NCBI GenBank assembly: GCA_040510075.1
Contig: JBEVJT010000258.1
Location: 1-22,987 of the forward strand
DNA: 22,987 bases
Direction: 5' to 3'
Origin: VAZQ01 sp040510075
GTDB lineage: Bacteria > Pseudomonadota > Alphaproteobacteria > Rhizobiales > Xanthobacteraceae
The notes under the pieces are model-generated. The model was not told where the DNA came from, searched no databases, and saw only the letters and a list, made by a program, of their open reading frames with translations. How positions within the stretch are numbered: position 1 is the stretch's first letter; each line of letters opens with the position of its first letter. Positions 1-7,394 of this stretch are shown in pieces. The position numbers and the translations under genes were made by a program.

Positions 1-272
1 TCGTCAATCGTCTGATCGATGAGGGGCGGTTACCGCGCGGCACCAAAGAGGGCCAATTCCGTCGCCTGCGGCTGCATCGGATTGGCCTCAATGAGCTGGG
101 AGAAAATGCATCTCGACCGAGCACGATGACGCGAGATTATCAGGCATTCGAAATTTTGCACAAGCGCGGCGAGCGGGCGGCAAGACGATTTGTCGATGAC
201 CACTTCAACGATATCGGACGAAGCTCAACCATCGAGCAGCCAGCGCGTGCAGAGCCGGAACTCGTCGACTAG
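1..272 (+). CDS. Patatin-like phospholipase, C-terminal fragment (5' end outside window)
   Basis: An open frame enters from the left edge (codons in phase with position 3) and stops at TAG 270-272, leaving about 89 residues. The visible protein contains VNRLIDEGRLPRGT, then RRLRLHRIG, and ends with RAARRFVDDHFNDIGRSSTIE. This order (a 'LI.EGRLPRGT' segment, an 'LHRI' strand, a final 'HF..IG..ST' helix end) matches, from memory, the C-terminal DUF3734 region of bacterial patatin-like phospholipases. Those enzymes are predicted serine acyl hydrolases acting on membrane lipids. The catalytic GXSXG serine and DG aspartate would lie upstream of the window, so activity cannot be judged. It is not obviously linked to ilvD, because 351 bases separate them. 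The family call is moderately sure; the fragment is too short for more. Confidence 0.6.
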   Translation, partial: VNRLIDEGRLPRGTKEGQFRRLRLHRIGLNELGENASRPSTMTRDYQAFEILHKRGERAARRFVDDHFNDIGRSSTIEQPARAEPELVD

Positions 273-623
273 ACCCTCAGTCTAATGGTCGATCGGTGCG
301 CCTGCTGCACTCTGCCACGGTGCAAATACCGGCAGAAAGACTTTCTGCATTATTCGCTCTCGCCCGGTTCTCATCGACTGTCCTGCGCAGCTCGGCCGCG
401 GTGCGAACACCACCGCAGTCGCGGGCAAGCAGGTGAAGCCGGCACGAGCGGTCACATATATAGACGGGATTAAACATCGACGTGCTCCTGCTCGGCCGTT
501 TCTACAGCAGGAAGGCGGCCGCCAAATTGATTTAGCGCAATCGGCCGGGCAGGGGCGCTAGCGCGAACTACGCCAGCTTCGCTAAGCTTCCTAAATGATG
601 GGGATTGGAGGAGGGACACTGAC
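273..623. other. 351-base intergenic region, no convincing gene
   Basis: This is the only stretch over 300 bases without a gene. The two short ORFs on opposite strands here (about 62 and 66 codons) lack a ribosome binding site and any recognisable family pattern. I see a 17-base perfect inverted repeat (GCAGAAAG, one base, CTTTCTGC) at 332-348 and a 10-bp GC-rich palindrome at 555-564. Neither is followed by a T-run, so they are not clear terminators. The ilvD promoter presumably lies here, but I cannot point to a -35/-10 pair with confidence. Confidence 0.5.
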
Positions 624-2300
624 GTGCCGAAGTTAAACCGTCGTTCTCGAACTATCACGGCAGGAGTGGCGCGTTCACCCAACCGGGCGATGTTGCGGGC
701 CGTGGGCTTTGGCGACGGGGATTTCGAAAAGCCCATCGTGGGCGTGGCGAACGGCCACTCGACCATGAATCCATGCAATGCAGGGATTCAGCCCCTCGTG
801 GACCGGGTGATGGCTGCGCTCCGACAATCCGGCGCCATGCCCCAAGTGTTCGGGTTTCCAACGGTCACCGACGGCATCGCCATGGGCACGGAAGGCATGA
901 AATACTCACTGGTGTCCCGCGAAGTCATTGCCGATTCCATCGAAGTGGCTGTTCAGGGTCAATGCATGGACGGGGTGGTTGCCGTCGGTGGTTGCGACAA
1001 GAACATGCCGGGAAGCGTGATTGCGCTGGCACGCATGAACGTGCCTGGCATTTTCGTTTACGCAGGCACCATCAAGCCTGGCTTCTGGAAAGGGCAGAAG
1101 CTCACCATCGTGAGTCCGTTCGAGGCGGTGGGCGCGTTCACAGCCGGGAAGATGTCGGAGGAGGACTTCGAAGGCATCGAAAAAAATGCCTGTCCATCGG
1201 TCGGCGCATGCGGTGGCCAATACACCGCTAATACCATGTCATCATCCTTCGAAGCGCTTGGGATAAGCCTCCTCGGCTCGTCGCAGATGGCGTCTCCGGA
1301 CCCCGAGAAGGCAGACTCGGCAGCCGAATCGGCTCGCGTGCTTGTGCAATCTGTTCGCGAGGATCTGCGGCCGCGCGACATCATCACCAGAAAATCGATC
1401 GAGAATGCCGTTGCGCTCGTCATGGCGACCGGCGGCTCCACCAATGCCGTGCTGCACTATCTCGCCATCGCTCATGCGGCGGGCGTCAAATGGAGCATCG
1501 ACGACTTTGAACGCGTGCGCCGCAAGGTGCCGGTGCTGTGCAATCTCAAACCATCCGGCGCCTATGTGGCAACTGATTTCCATGCGGCCGGCGGCGTTCC
1601 GCAGGTGCTCAAGATCCTGCTGGTCAATGGCATCTTGCATGGTGACTGCATGACCATCCACGGCAAGACGATTACCGAGATGTTGAAAGAAGTTCCTGCG
1701 GAGCCAAGGATGGATCAGGACGTGATCCGTCCATGGTCCAATCCTTTATACCCGCAAGGGCATCTTGCGATCCTGAAAGGCAATCTTTCGCCCGAGGGCT
1801 GTGTCGCCAAAATCAGCGGGCTCAAGCAGACTTCCATAACCGGTCCTGCGCGCGTGTTCGACTCGGAGCCTGATTGCCTGAAGGCGATCCTCGCCAAAAA
1901 GATCAAACCGGGCGACGTGGTGGTTATCCGCTACGAAGGTCCGAAAGGTGGGCCGGGCATGCAGGAAATGCTTGCGCCCACCTCGGCCCTGATCGGCCAG
2001 GGGCTGGGAGATTCGGTTGGGCTTCTAACGGACGGGCGTTTCTCAGGCGGAACGTGGGGAATGGTCGTGGGTCACGTGGCACCGGAGGCCTACGACGGGG
2101 GAGTGATAGCGTTCGTTAAGGAAGGAGATTCGATCACCATTGACGCCAAGAAGCGACTCATTCAGCTGAACGTACCGGAGCGGGAAATCGCGAAGCGCAG
2201 AAAATCCTGGAAACGGCCAAAGCCTCGCTACGTGAGCGGCGTGCTCGCCAAATATATCAATGCGGTTTCCACCGCGAGCCGCGGCGCGATTACTGACTGA
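624..2300 (+). CDS. ilvD: Dihydroxy-acid dehydratase IlvD
   Basis: IlvD dehydrates 2,3-dihydroxy-isovalerate and 2,3-dihydroxy-3-methylvalerate to the 2-oxo acids, the third common step of valine, leucine and isoleucine synthesis, in the cytoplasm. The 558-residue protein has the family hallmarks: NPCNAG (Cys51), GGCDKNMPG (Cys124) and CPSVGACGGQYTANTMS (Cys196), which supply the three iron-sulfur ligands, and DGRFSGGTWGMVVGHVAPEA near the C-terminus, which carries the catalytic serine. The length fits the shorter IlvD branch, whose studied members carry a [2Fe-2S] cluster, rather than the roughly 616-residue E. coli type. The start is GTG at 624, preceded by a strong GGAGGAGG ribosome site at 606-613; no ATG is better placed. 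The macro-domain gene follows 32 bases later on the same strand and may be co-transcribed. The frame is intact. Confidence 0.95.
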   Translation: MPKLNRRSRTITAGVARSPNRAMLRAVGFGDGDFEKPIVGVANGHSTMNPCNAGIQPLVDRVMAALRQSGAMPQVFGFPTVTDGIAMGTEGMKYSLVSREVIADSIEVAVQGQCMDGVVAVGGCDKNMPGSVIALARMNVPGIFVYAGTIKPGFWKGQKLTIVSPFEAVGAFTAGKMSEEDFEGIEKNACPSVGACGGQYTANTMSSSFEALGISLLGSSQMASPDPEKADSAAESARVLVQSVREDLRPRDIITRKSIENAVALVMATGGSTNAVLHYLAIAHAAGVKWSIDDFERVRRKVPVLCNLKPSGAYVATDFHAAGGVPQVLKILLVNGILHGDCMTIHGKTITEMLKEVPAEPRMDQDVIRPWSNPLYPQGHLAILKGNLSPEGCVAKISGLKQTSITGPARVFDSEPDCLKAILAKKIKPGDVVVIRYEGPKGGPGMQEMLAPTSALIGQGLGDSVGLLTDGRFSGGTWGMVVGHVAPEAYDGGVIAFVKEGDSITIDAKKRLIQLNVPEREIAKRRKSWKRPKPRYVSGVLAKYINAVSTASRGAITD

Positions 2301-2332
2301 TCCTGCGTGCCACAAGTGCTGGTATTGGCACC

Positions 2333-2896
2333 ATGCCGCAATCCGCTGCACCCGTGATGACCGCTATGAAAGGCCCGGTGCGGCTTGAAATCTGCGTCGG
2401 CGACATCACCACGCTCGAGGTCGATGCGATCGTGAACGCGGCAAACCGGACGCTCCTTGGCGGCGGCGGCGTTGACGGCGCAATCCATCGCGCTGCCGGA
2501 CCCGAGCTCAAGCAGGAATGCGAGGCTCTCGGCGGCTGCGAAACGGGATCGGCAAAAATAACTCGCGGTTACCGGCTCCAGGCCAAACACGTGATCCATG
2601 CTGTTGGCCCGGTATGGAGCGGCGGTAAGAAAGGCGAGGATGAGCTCCTTGCCTCCTGCTACCGGACCGCGCTCGAGCTGGCAGCAGAACATCGGCTGAA
2701 CTCGATTGCGTTTCCCGCGATCTCGACAGGAGTCTACGGCTTTCCGGCAGATCGCGCCGCGCGCACTGCAGTGGGCACGGTCGCGGCGGAAATGGAAAAG
2801 GCCGCGCGAGGACTGAAACGCGTCGTATTCTGCTGCTTTTCGCCGCCCTCGGCCGAGCACCACAAGGAGGCGTTTGCGGAACTGGGTCTCGGCTGA
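2333..2896 (+). CDS. Macro-domain protein, probable O-acetyl-ADP-ribose deacetylase / ADP-ribose hydrolase
   Basis: This is a 187-residue single macro domain of the MacroD/YmdB class. These enzymes hydrolyse O-acetyl-ADP-ribose and can remove ADP-ribose from proteins. Visible signatures are GDITTLEVDAIVNAANRTL (Asn38 equals YmdB Asn25), GGGGVDGAIHRAAGPEL (Asp48 equals YmdB Asp35), the phosphate-binding loop FPAISTGVYGFP, and the HAVGPVW segment. The domain begins near residue 16. In-frame ATGs also occur at 2357 and 2366, either of which gives a more YmdB-like N-terminus, and none has a good Shine-Dalgarno, so the start is uncertain. It lies 32 bases after ilvD. It converges with glk, with only 40 bases between their 3' ends and no clear terminator hairpin there. 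No partner gene (sirtuin or ADP-ribosyltransferase) is visible. Confidence 0.88.
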   Translation: MPQSAAPVMTAMKGPVRLEICVGDITTLEVDAIVNAANRTLLGGGGVDGAIHRAAGPELKQECEALGGCETGSAKITRGYRLQAKHVIHAVGPVWSGGKKGEDELLASCYRTALELAAEHRLNSIAFPAISTGVYGFPADRAARTAVGTVAAEMEKAARGLKRVVFCCFSPPSAEHHKEAFAELGLG

Positions 2897-2936
2897 CCCG
2901 TTGCACCCAAGCGAGGTCCCCAGCCACTGCTGTTTG

Positions 2937-3887
2937 TCACGTCGGCGTCTGTCTCGCCGAGTAAAGATCGCTCAGCGCGGCGCAGCCGAACAGCCCTGGT
3001 TCGGGGTGGGTCACAAGCAGCGTCGGAATATTTTGCAGCATGCCCTCGTGAGGCGGATGCGCCTCGAAGGCGGCGCGAAATTGCCTCTCGTCGATCAGCG
3101 TCGCCAGCCCATGGGAAACCCCGCCCGCGATATAGACGCCGCCGATCGCCTTGAATGTGAGCGCAAGCCCGCCGGCAAAACGCGCCAGCAAGCGAATGAA
3201 TACTCCCACTGTCGCGCGCGCCGCCGTGTCTCCCGTGAGCGCAGCCGCCAGAATCGCCTCGGGTGCGACATAGCTATTCGCCGGATCCATAGCGCGCGCG
3301 AGCCGCACCAGCCCTGGGCCCGAGAGCACCATCTCGGCGCTCAGCTCTGCGAAGTCTTTGTGCAGACGTGCAAAGACCGGAAATTCGTCGGCAGTTTGTG
3401 GCCCGAACGAGACATGTCCTCCTTCACTCGCGAGCACGTGCCATTGACCCCCAACCGGCACCAGCGCGGCAGCGCCCAATCCGGTGCCCGGGCCAAGAAC
3501 GGTCTTCACGCCGTCGCGGCGCAGCGGCACAGGACCCAGCCTTCGCGTCTGATCCGGTCCCAGTTGCGTGAGCGCCCAGGCCACGGCCTCGAAGTCGTTA
3601 ATGACCCGAAAGCTGGCAAACCCAAACCGTTTCGCGAATTCCGCCACGCGGAATCGCCACGCGCGATTGGTGAGCGTGACCTCATCGCTATCGATCGGCC
3701 CCGCGATCGCGAATGCCGCCGAGCGGGGACGTGCGCCGATTTCCTCAAGGTAATTTGCGACCGCAGCCTCGAGATCAGGCACTGAGTCGTTGTGGATGAC
3801 GCTGATGGATTCGAGCCGGCCCCCCGGCTGGGCAACCGCAAAGCGGCTATTCGTGCCGCCAATATCGGCAACAAGGGTTATTGCCAT
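2937..3887 (-). CDS. glk: Glucokinase
   Basis: Glk phosphorylates glucose to glucose-6-phosphate with ATP in the cytoplasm. The 316-residue protein follows the E. coli Glk pattern along its length: the phosphate-binding ADIGGTNSRFA at residues 7-17, FAIAGPI, the glucose-contacting LTNRAWRF, INDFEAVA with catalytic Asp98 (E. coli Asp100), VLGPGTGLGAAAL, ASEGGHVSF, EMVLSGPGL and GGVYIAGGV. The frame is open further upstream, but the family N-terminus fixes the start at ATG 3887. That start shares one base with the TGA stop of the acyl-CoA dehydrogenase gene (TGATG), so the two are likely translationally coupled. It is the last gene of the SDR-dehydrogenase-glk unit. A glucokinase coupled to fatty or acyl-CoA genes is an odd pairing. 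The identification is secure. Confidence 0.95.
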   Translation of the reverse strand: MAITLVADIGGTNSRFAVAQPGGRLESISVIHNDSVPDLEAAVANYLEEIGARPRSAAFAIAGPIDSDEVTLTNRAWRFRVAEFAKRFGFASFRVINDFEAVAWALTQLGPDQTRRLGPVPLRRDGVKTVLGPGTGLGAAALVPVGGQWHVLASEGGHVSFGPQTADEFPVFARLHKDFAELSAEMVLSGPGLVRLARAMDPANSYVAPEAILAAALTGDTAARATVGVFIRLLARFAGGLALTFKAIGGVYIAGGVSHGLATLIDERQFRAAFEAHPPHEGMLQNIPTLLVTHPEPGLFGCAALSDLYSARQTPT

Positions 3888-5086
3888 CAATAAGAGCGCG
3901 GCAGGCCGAGCACGTGCTCGGCAAGATACGAGAGGATCAGGTTCGTGGAAATGGGGGCGGTGAGATAGAGCCGGCTCTCGCGGAACTTGCGTTCGATGTC
4001 GAATTCCTCGGCGAAGCCGAAGCCACCATGGGTCTGCACGCACATGTCGGCAGCCGCCCAGGAAGCGTCCGCCGCCAGTAGCTTGGCCATGTTCGCTTCC
4101 GCGCCGCAGTCGTGCCCGAGTTCGTAGAGGTGCGCCGCCTCGTGCACCATCAGTTCGGCCGCACGCATCTGTGCGTAGGCGCGCGCGATGGGAAACTGCA
4201 CGCCCTGGTTCCGTCCGATGGGCCGGCCGAACACAATGCGCTCCTTCGCATACGCGGTTGCCTTCTCGATGAACCACTTTGCATCCCCAATGCATTCCGC
4301 TGCGATGAGAATGCGTTCGGCATTCATGCCGCTGATGATGTAACGAAAGCCGTCACCTTCCTCGCCAATCAGATTTTCCGCCGGCACTCGCAAATCATCG
4401 AAGAATAGCTCGGTCGTGGCGTGGTTCATCATCGTGCGGATTGGATTGATGGAAATTCCCGTTCCGCGCGCGAGCCGCATGTCCACAAGAAAGACCGAGA
4501 GGCCGCCGGTCCGTGTCTTGGCCTGCTCGCGCGGAGTCGAGCGGGCGAGCAGCAGCAACAGATCGGAATGCTCCGCCCGCGAGGTCCAGATTTTCTGACC
4601 GTTGATCACGTAATGATCGCCCTCGGGCACGGCGGTGGTGCGCAGGTTCAGCGTATCGGAGCCCGAGGTGGGTTCGGTTACCCCGAAGGCCTGCAATCGC
4701 AGCTCACCCGAAGCGATGCGCGGCAGCCATTCCGCTTTCTGAGCAGCGCTACCGTGCCGCAACAGTGTGCCCATCGTGTACATCTGCGCGTGACAGGCAG
4801 CACCGTTGCAGCCCGAGGCCTGGATTTCCTCCATGATCGCGGCCGCCGCACTCATGGGCAGCCCGCTGCCGCCATATTCTTCCGGGATGAGCGCGGCGAG
4901 GTATCCAGCGTCGGTGAGCGCCTTCACGAAATCGGTCGGGTAGGCGCGCTCGCGGTCGAGATTGCGCCAGTACTCGCCGGGAAAGCGGGCGCAAACCGCG
5001 CGTACGGAAGCGCGGATCTGGGCAAGCTCGTCGGCTGGATACTGGCTTTTTCCTCGATCCGCGAGATCGGCCATGGCCGGCATCAT
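3887..5086 (-). CDS. Acyl-CoA dehydrogenase
   Basis: This 399-residue FAD-dependent acyl-CoA dehydrogenase would introduce a trans-2 double bond into an acyl-CoA and pass electrons to ETF. The N-terminal helical domain (about 10-130) is followed by the FAD/substrate strand domain with FGVTEPTSGSD (134-144) and INGQKIWTS (161-169). The C-terminal helical domain has ERIVFGRPIGRNQGVQFPIA and THGGFGFAEEFDIERKFRES. The position of the MCAD-type C-terminal catalytic Glu reads LTAPIST (375-381) and lacks it. Glu257 in MNAERILIA lies where isovaleryl-CoA and long-chain dehydrogenases carry theirs, so it is the likely base. The substrate is unknown; a branched or medium-length acyl-CoA is possible. 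The ATG at 5086 overlaps the SDR stop (ATGA), and an adjacent ATG at 5083 is an alternative. Its own stop overlaps glk. Confidence 0.9.
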   Translation of the reverse strand: MMPAMADLADRGKSQYPADELAQIRASVRAVCARFPGEYWRNLDRERAYPTDFVKALTDAGYLAALIPEEYGGSGLPMSAAAAIMEEIQASGCNGAACHAQMYTMGTLLRHGSAAQKAEWLPRIASGELRLQAFGVTEPTSGSDTLNLRTTAVPEGDHYVINGQKIWTSRAEHSDLLLLLARSTPREQAKTRTGGLSVFLVDMRLARGTGISINPIRTMMNHATTELFFDDLRVPAENLIGEEGDGFRYIISGMNAERILIAAECIGDAKWFIEKATAYAKERIVFGRPIGRNQGVQFPIARAYAQMRAAELMVHEAAHLYELGHDCGAEANMAKLLAADASWAAADMCVQTHGGFGFAEEFDIERKFRESRLYLTAPISTNLILSYLAEHVLGLPRSY

Positions 5087-6012
5087 ACAGGGTCCCAGGC
5101 GAACACATCCGAGGAGCGCTCGAGCGGCGTAAACGAGGGGCCGAACGCCTGCTTGAGCTGCACTTCGAGTTTTTCCGGCGTCCAGCCGTCGGACCGATGC
5201 AACGTCCTGATCGGGCGTGGCTGGCTGAACAGGAAGATCTCGTTGTTACGCACCCCGAATATCTGTCCGGAAATTCCCGCTGCGCTATCGGAGCTCAGGT
5301 AGACACTCAGCGGCGCAATCTTCTCCGGCGTCATCTGTTGCATGCGCTCCAGCCGTGTCTTCTCCTCGGGCGTATTCGCCGGGATCGAATCGATCATGCG
5401 CGTCCACGCAAAAGGCGCGATGCAGTTCGAGCGCACGTTGAAGCGTTGCATGTCCAGCGCAATGCCGCGCGCAAGGCCGACTATGCCGAACTTCGCCGCC
5501 ATGTAGTTCGCCTGCCCGAAATTCCCCACGAGCGCGGAAGTCGACGTCATGTGCACGTAGGCCCCGGCATTCTGCTCGCGGAAATGAGGCGCACAGGCAC
5601 GGCTCATACTGAAGGAGCCGGTAAGGTGGACCGCTATTACGTCGGACCAGTCGGAGGCGCTCATGCGATGAAAGATGCGGTCGCGCAGGATGCCGGCATT
5701 GTTCACCAGGATATCGACGCGGCCGAAGGCGCTGACGGCAGTTTTGACGATTTCCTCGGCGTTATGCGGCTCGGCAATGGATAGCGTGGACGCGATCGCC
5801 TCGCCGCGTGCGCGCTTGATCTCGTCGACGACCGTTTGCGCAGGTCCGGCGTCGCCGCCTTCACCGGAAAGATCGGCCCCGATATCGCAGACAACGACCC
5901 GGGCTCCCGCTTGCACCATGGCAAGCGCAATGGCGCGGCCGATTCCGCGGCCGGCTCCGGTGACGATGGCGACCTTGCCGGCGAGTAGCGCGTTTGATGA
6001 TCCTGAACTCAC
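5083..6012 (-). CDS. Short-chain dehydrogenase/reductase, 3-hydroxyacyl-CoA dehydrogenase type
   Basis: A classical SDR of about 309 residues. It has the TGAGRGIG nucleotide loop (18-25), Asp43 after the second strand (suggesting NAD(H)), NNAG (104-107), catalytic Ser157 in MTSTSALVG, and YMAAK (Tyr170, Lys174). After the core, a tail with RTLHRSDGWTPEKLEVQL resembles the SDR half of multifunctional beta-oxidation enzymes (MFE-2), which also end in 'HRSDGW'. This suggests oxidation of a 3-hydroxyacyl-CoA, but the substrate is inferred. The frame is open to 6090, yet that extension only translates a palindromic repeat (6022-6095), so I place the start at GTG 6012; GTGs at 6021 and 6027 are alternatives. 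The ribosome site is weak. The stop overlaps the acyl-CoA dehydrogenase start by 4 bases (ATGA), pointing to a joint acyl-CoA oxidation role. Confidence 0.85.
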   Translation of the reverse strand: MSSGSSNALLAGKVAIVTGAGRGIGRAIALAMVQAGARVVVCDIGADLSGEGGDAGPAQTVVDEIKRARGEAIASTLSIAEPHNAEEIVKTAVSAFGRVDILVNNAGILRDRIFHRMSASDWSDVIAVHLTGSFSMSRACAPHFREQNAGAYVHMTSTSALVGNFGQANYMAAKFGIVGLARGIALDMQRFNVRSNCIAPFAWTRMIDSIPANTPEEKTRLERMQQMTPEKIAPLSVYLSSDSAAGISGQIFGVRNNEIFLFSQPRPIRTLHRSDGWTPEKLEVQLKQAFGPSFTPLERSSDVFAWDPV

Positions 6013-6021
6013 CCGCCTCAC

Positions 6022-6095
6022 CGTCACCCGCGGGCTTGACCCGCGGGTCCATTTTTTTCGCACGATGGATTGCCGGGTCAAGCCCGGCAATGACG
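6022..6095. repeat. Palindromic repeat element, two hairpins (composite type, copy 1)
   Basis: This element nearly fills the gap between the binding-protein gene (stop 6103) and the SDR gene (start 6012). Hairpin 1 has a 9-bp perfect stem, ACCCGCGGG at 6026-6034 with CCCGCGGGT at 6040-6048. Hairpin 2 has a 9-bp stem, ATTGCCGGG at 6069-6077 with CCCGGCAAT at 6083-6091. The linker has TCCAT and ATGGA as an inverted pair. The ends read CGTCA and TGACG. Both arms recur in the element at 7395-7532 in the opposite orientation. On the + strand hairpin 1 runs into T7 and looks like a terminator, although no + strand gene is present. Confidence 0.85.
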
Positions 6096-6102
6096 CGCCA
6101 GG

Positions 6103-7371
6103 CTACTGCGGCTTTGCCTTTTCGAACGGATAGATCACGTCGCCGGTCTTGTACTCCGCCGGAGTGAGCACGGTCTGATTATCCATGCCGCGGAATTGAT
6201 CAAGCTCGCCGCTCTTGATGTCGTGATACTGCACCTGCAGCATGCGACCCTTCTCCCATTCCCCGTTCTTGCCGAACTTGATGTCGCCCATGATGGTCTT
6301 GAACGTGGTTTTGCGGATGTAGTCGGCGAGGGTATCGTCTTTCAGGCTCTTCGTCGCCTCGACCGCATCGCCAAGCACCTGAATGTAGGCGTAGCCCCAA
6401 GTGCCAAGGTAGTAACCGAGCGGATCGACGCCTTCGGCTCCGGCGCGCGCCTGATACTTTTTAAGAAACTCCTCCGTGCTTGGCAGCATCATCTGCTTGG
6501 AGGGAACCCAGGTATCATAGTTGACCCAGCCATTGAGCAGAGGGCCCAGCTGGCGTTTGATCGCCGTCGCTTGCAGTCCGACCATGGCGCCGCCGATCAT
6601 CTTGGGCTTGTAGTTGAGCTCGCTGACCGCGCGCACAACACCCACCGAATCCAGCGGATATGAGCACACCGTGACTACATCCGGATTGGCGGCCTGGATG
6701 CCGCGTATAACCGGCGCGAAATCCGCCGTGTTGGGCGGATAGTTGCGATCGTAGACCACCCGCATTCCAGCCTTCTTCGCGTTGTCGCGTGCGCCCTCAC
6801 AGGAGTTCTTGGAGAATTCCTGATCGGCCGCAATCAGCGCCACCGTCTGCGGCTTGGGATTCTGTGCCGCCGCAACCTCGAAGAATCCTGCCGTAAAAGA
6901 GGGCTTCGTGTCCGGCCCCGACGGGATCATGGCGAAGAACTTCGGATAGTTGAACTCGGTGTTCACCGCGAGACCAAACAGGATGATGAATACCTTGCCC
7001 CGCTGCACGATCACCGGCATCGCCGCTGCCGCAGGCACGGTGGCATAGGGCCCGAGCACGAGGTCGACTTTGTCGATGTCGAGAAGCTTGGTGTAGATGC
7101 CGGGCACTGGAGCAGGCTGACTCTGATCATCGTAGTAGATGAGCTTCACCGGACGGCCGAGCAGCCCGCCCTTGGCGTTGATTTCCTCTTCCCAGATATG
7201 CATGCCGAGCAAGGCGGACTTGCCGTTCGGCGACAGCGGCCCGGTCAGGGCCATGGAGAAGCCGATCTTGATCGGCTCGCCCGTCGCCTGCTGCGCGTTC
7301 GCAGGGCTCAACAAAAACGCGAGCGTTAGCGCAAGGGCAGAGGCGACTAGACCGCGCCGAGGTGCATGCAT
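6103..7371 (-). CDS. ABC transporter substrate-binding protein, LIV (branched-chain amino acid/aromatic acid) family
   Basis: A 422-residue periplasmic binding protein of the type I fold (LivK/peripla_BP_6). Residues 1-26 form a signal peptide: MHAPRRG, a hydrophobic core and cleavage after ANA. The mature start IKIGFSMALTGPLSPNGKSA and then INAKGGLLGRPVKLIYYDDQ are typical of the family, followed by a two-lobe alpha/beta pattern (LVLGPYATVPAAAAMPVI, TVALIAADQEFSKNS). Start ATG 7371 has a strong GGAGG at 7377-7381. It is an extra receptor: the window has a second binding protein (livK, 12379-13545) next to the permease genes. It may feed the same importer, or one elsewhere. In some proteobacteria this family binds aromatic acids as well as amino acids, so the ligand is open. 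Palindromic repeats flank it on both sides. Confidence 0.9.
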   Translation of the reverse strand: MHAPRRGLVASALALTLAFLLSPANAQQATGEPIKIGFSMALTGPLSPNGKSALLGMHIWEEEINAKGGLLGRPVKLIYYDDQSQPAPVPGIYTKLLDIDKVDLVLGPYATVPAAAAMPVIVQRGKVFIILFGLAVNTEFNYPKFFAMIPSGPDTKPSFTAGFFEVAAAQNPKPQTVALIAADQEFSKNSCEGARDNAKKAGMRVVYDRNYPPNTADFAPVIRGIQAANPDVVTVCSYPLDSVGVVRAVSELNYKPKMIGGAMVGLQATAIKRQLGPLLNGWVNYDTWVPSKQMMLPSTEEFLKKYQARAGAEGVDPLGYYLGTWGYAYIQVLGDAVEATKSLKDDTLADYIRKTTFKTIMGDIKFGKNGEWEKGRMLQVQYHDIKSGELDQFRGMDNQTVLTPAEYKTGDVIYPFEKAKPQ

Positions 7372-7394
7372 GTTTTCCTCCAGTTGGTGTTTTT

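Noticed and set aside
332..348. 17-base perfect inverted repeat as a terminator or operator for ilvD
   Set aside because: An 8-bp repeat is expected about once by chance in a window this size; there is no T-run and it lies nearly 280 bases before the ilvD start. Kept only as a note in the gap entry.
2897..2936. Bidirectional terminator between converging macro-domain and glk genes
   Set aside because: The 40 bases contain no convincing stem with a T- or A-run.
2874..3785. 303-codon + strand ORF
   Set aside because: It lies antisense to glk, is rich in Arg/His/Gln as expected of a GC-rich shadow frame, and shows no family pattern.
2937..4295. Longer glucokinase frame of 452 codons
   Set aside because: The first 136 codons overlap the acyl-CoA dehydrogenase on the same strand and have arginine-rich shadow composition; the Glk N-terminus MAITLVADIGGTNSRFA fixes the start at 3887.
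4421..5302. 293-codon + strand ORF
   Set aside because: It is antisense to the acyl-CoA dehydrogenase, which has clear motifs throughout; no recognisable domain in the antisense product.
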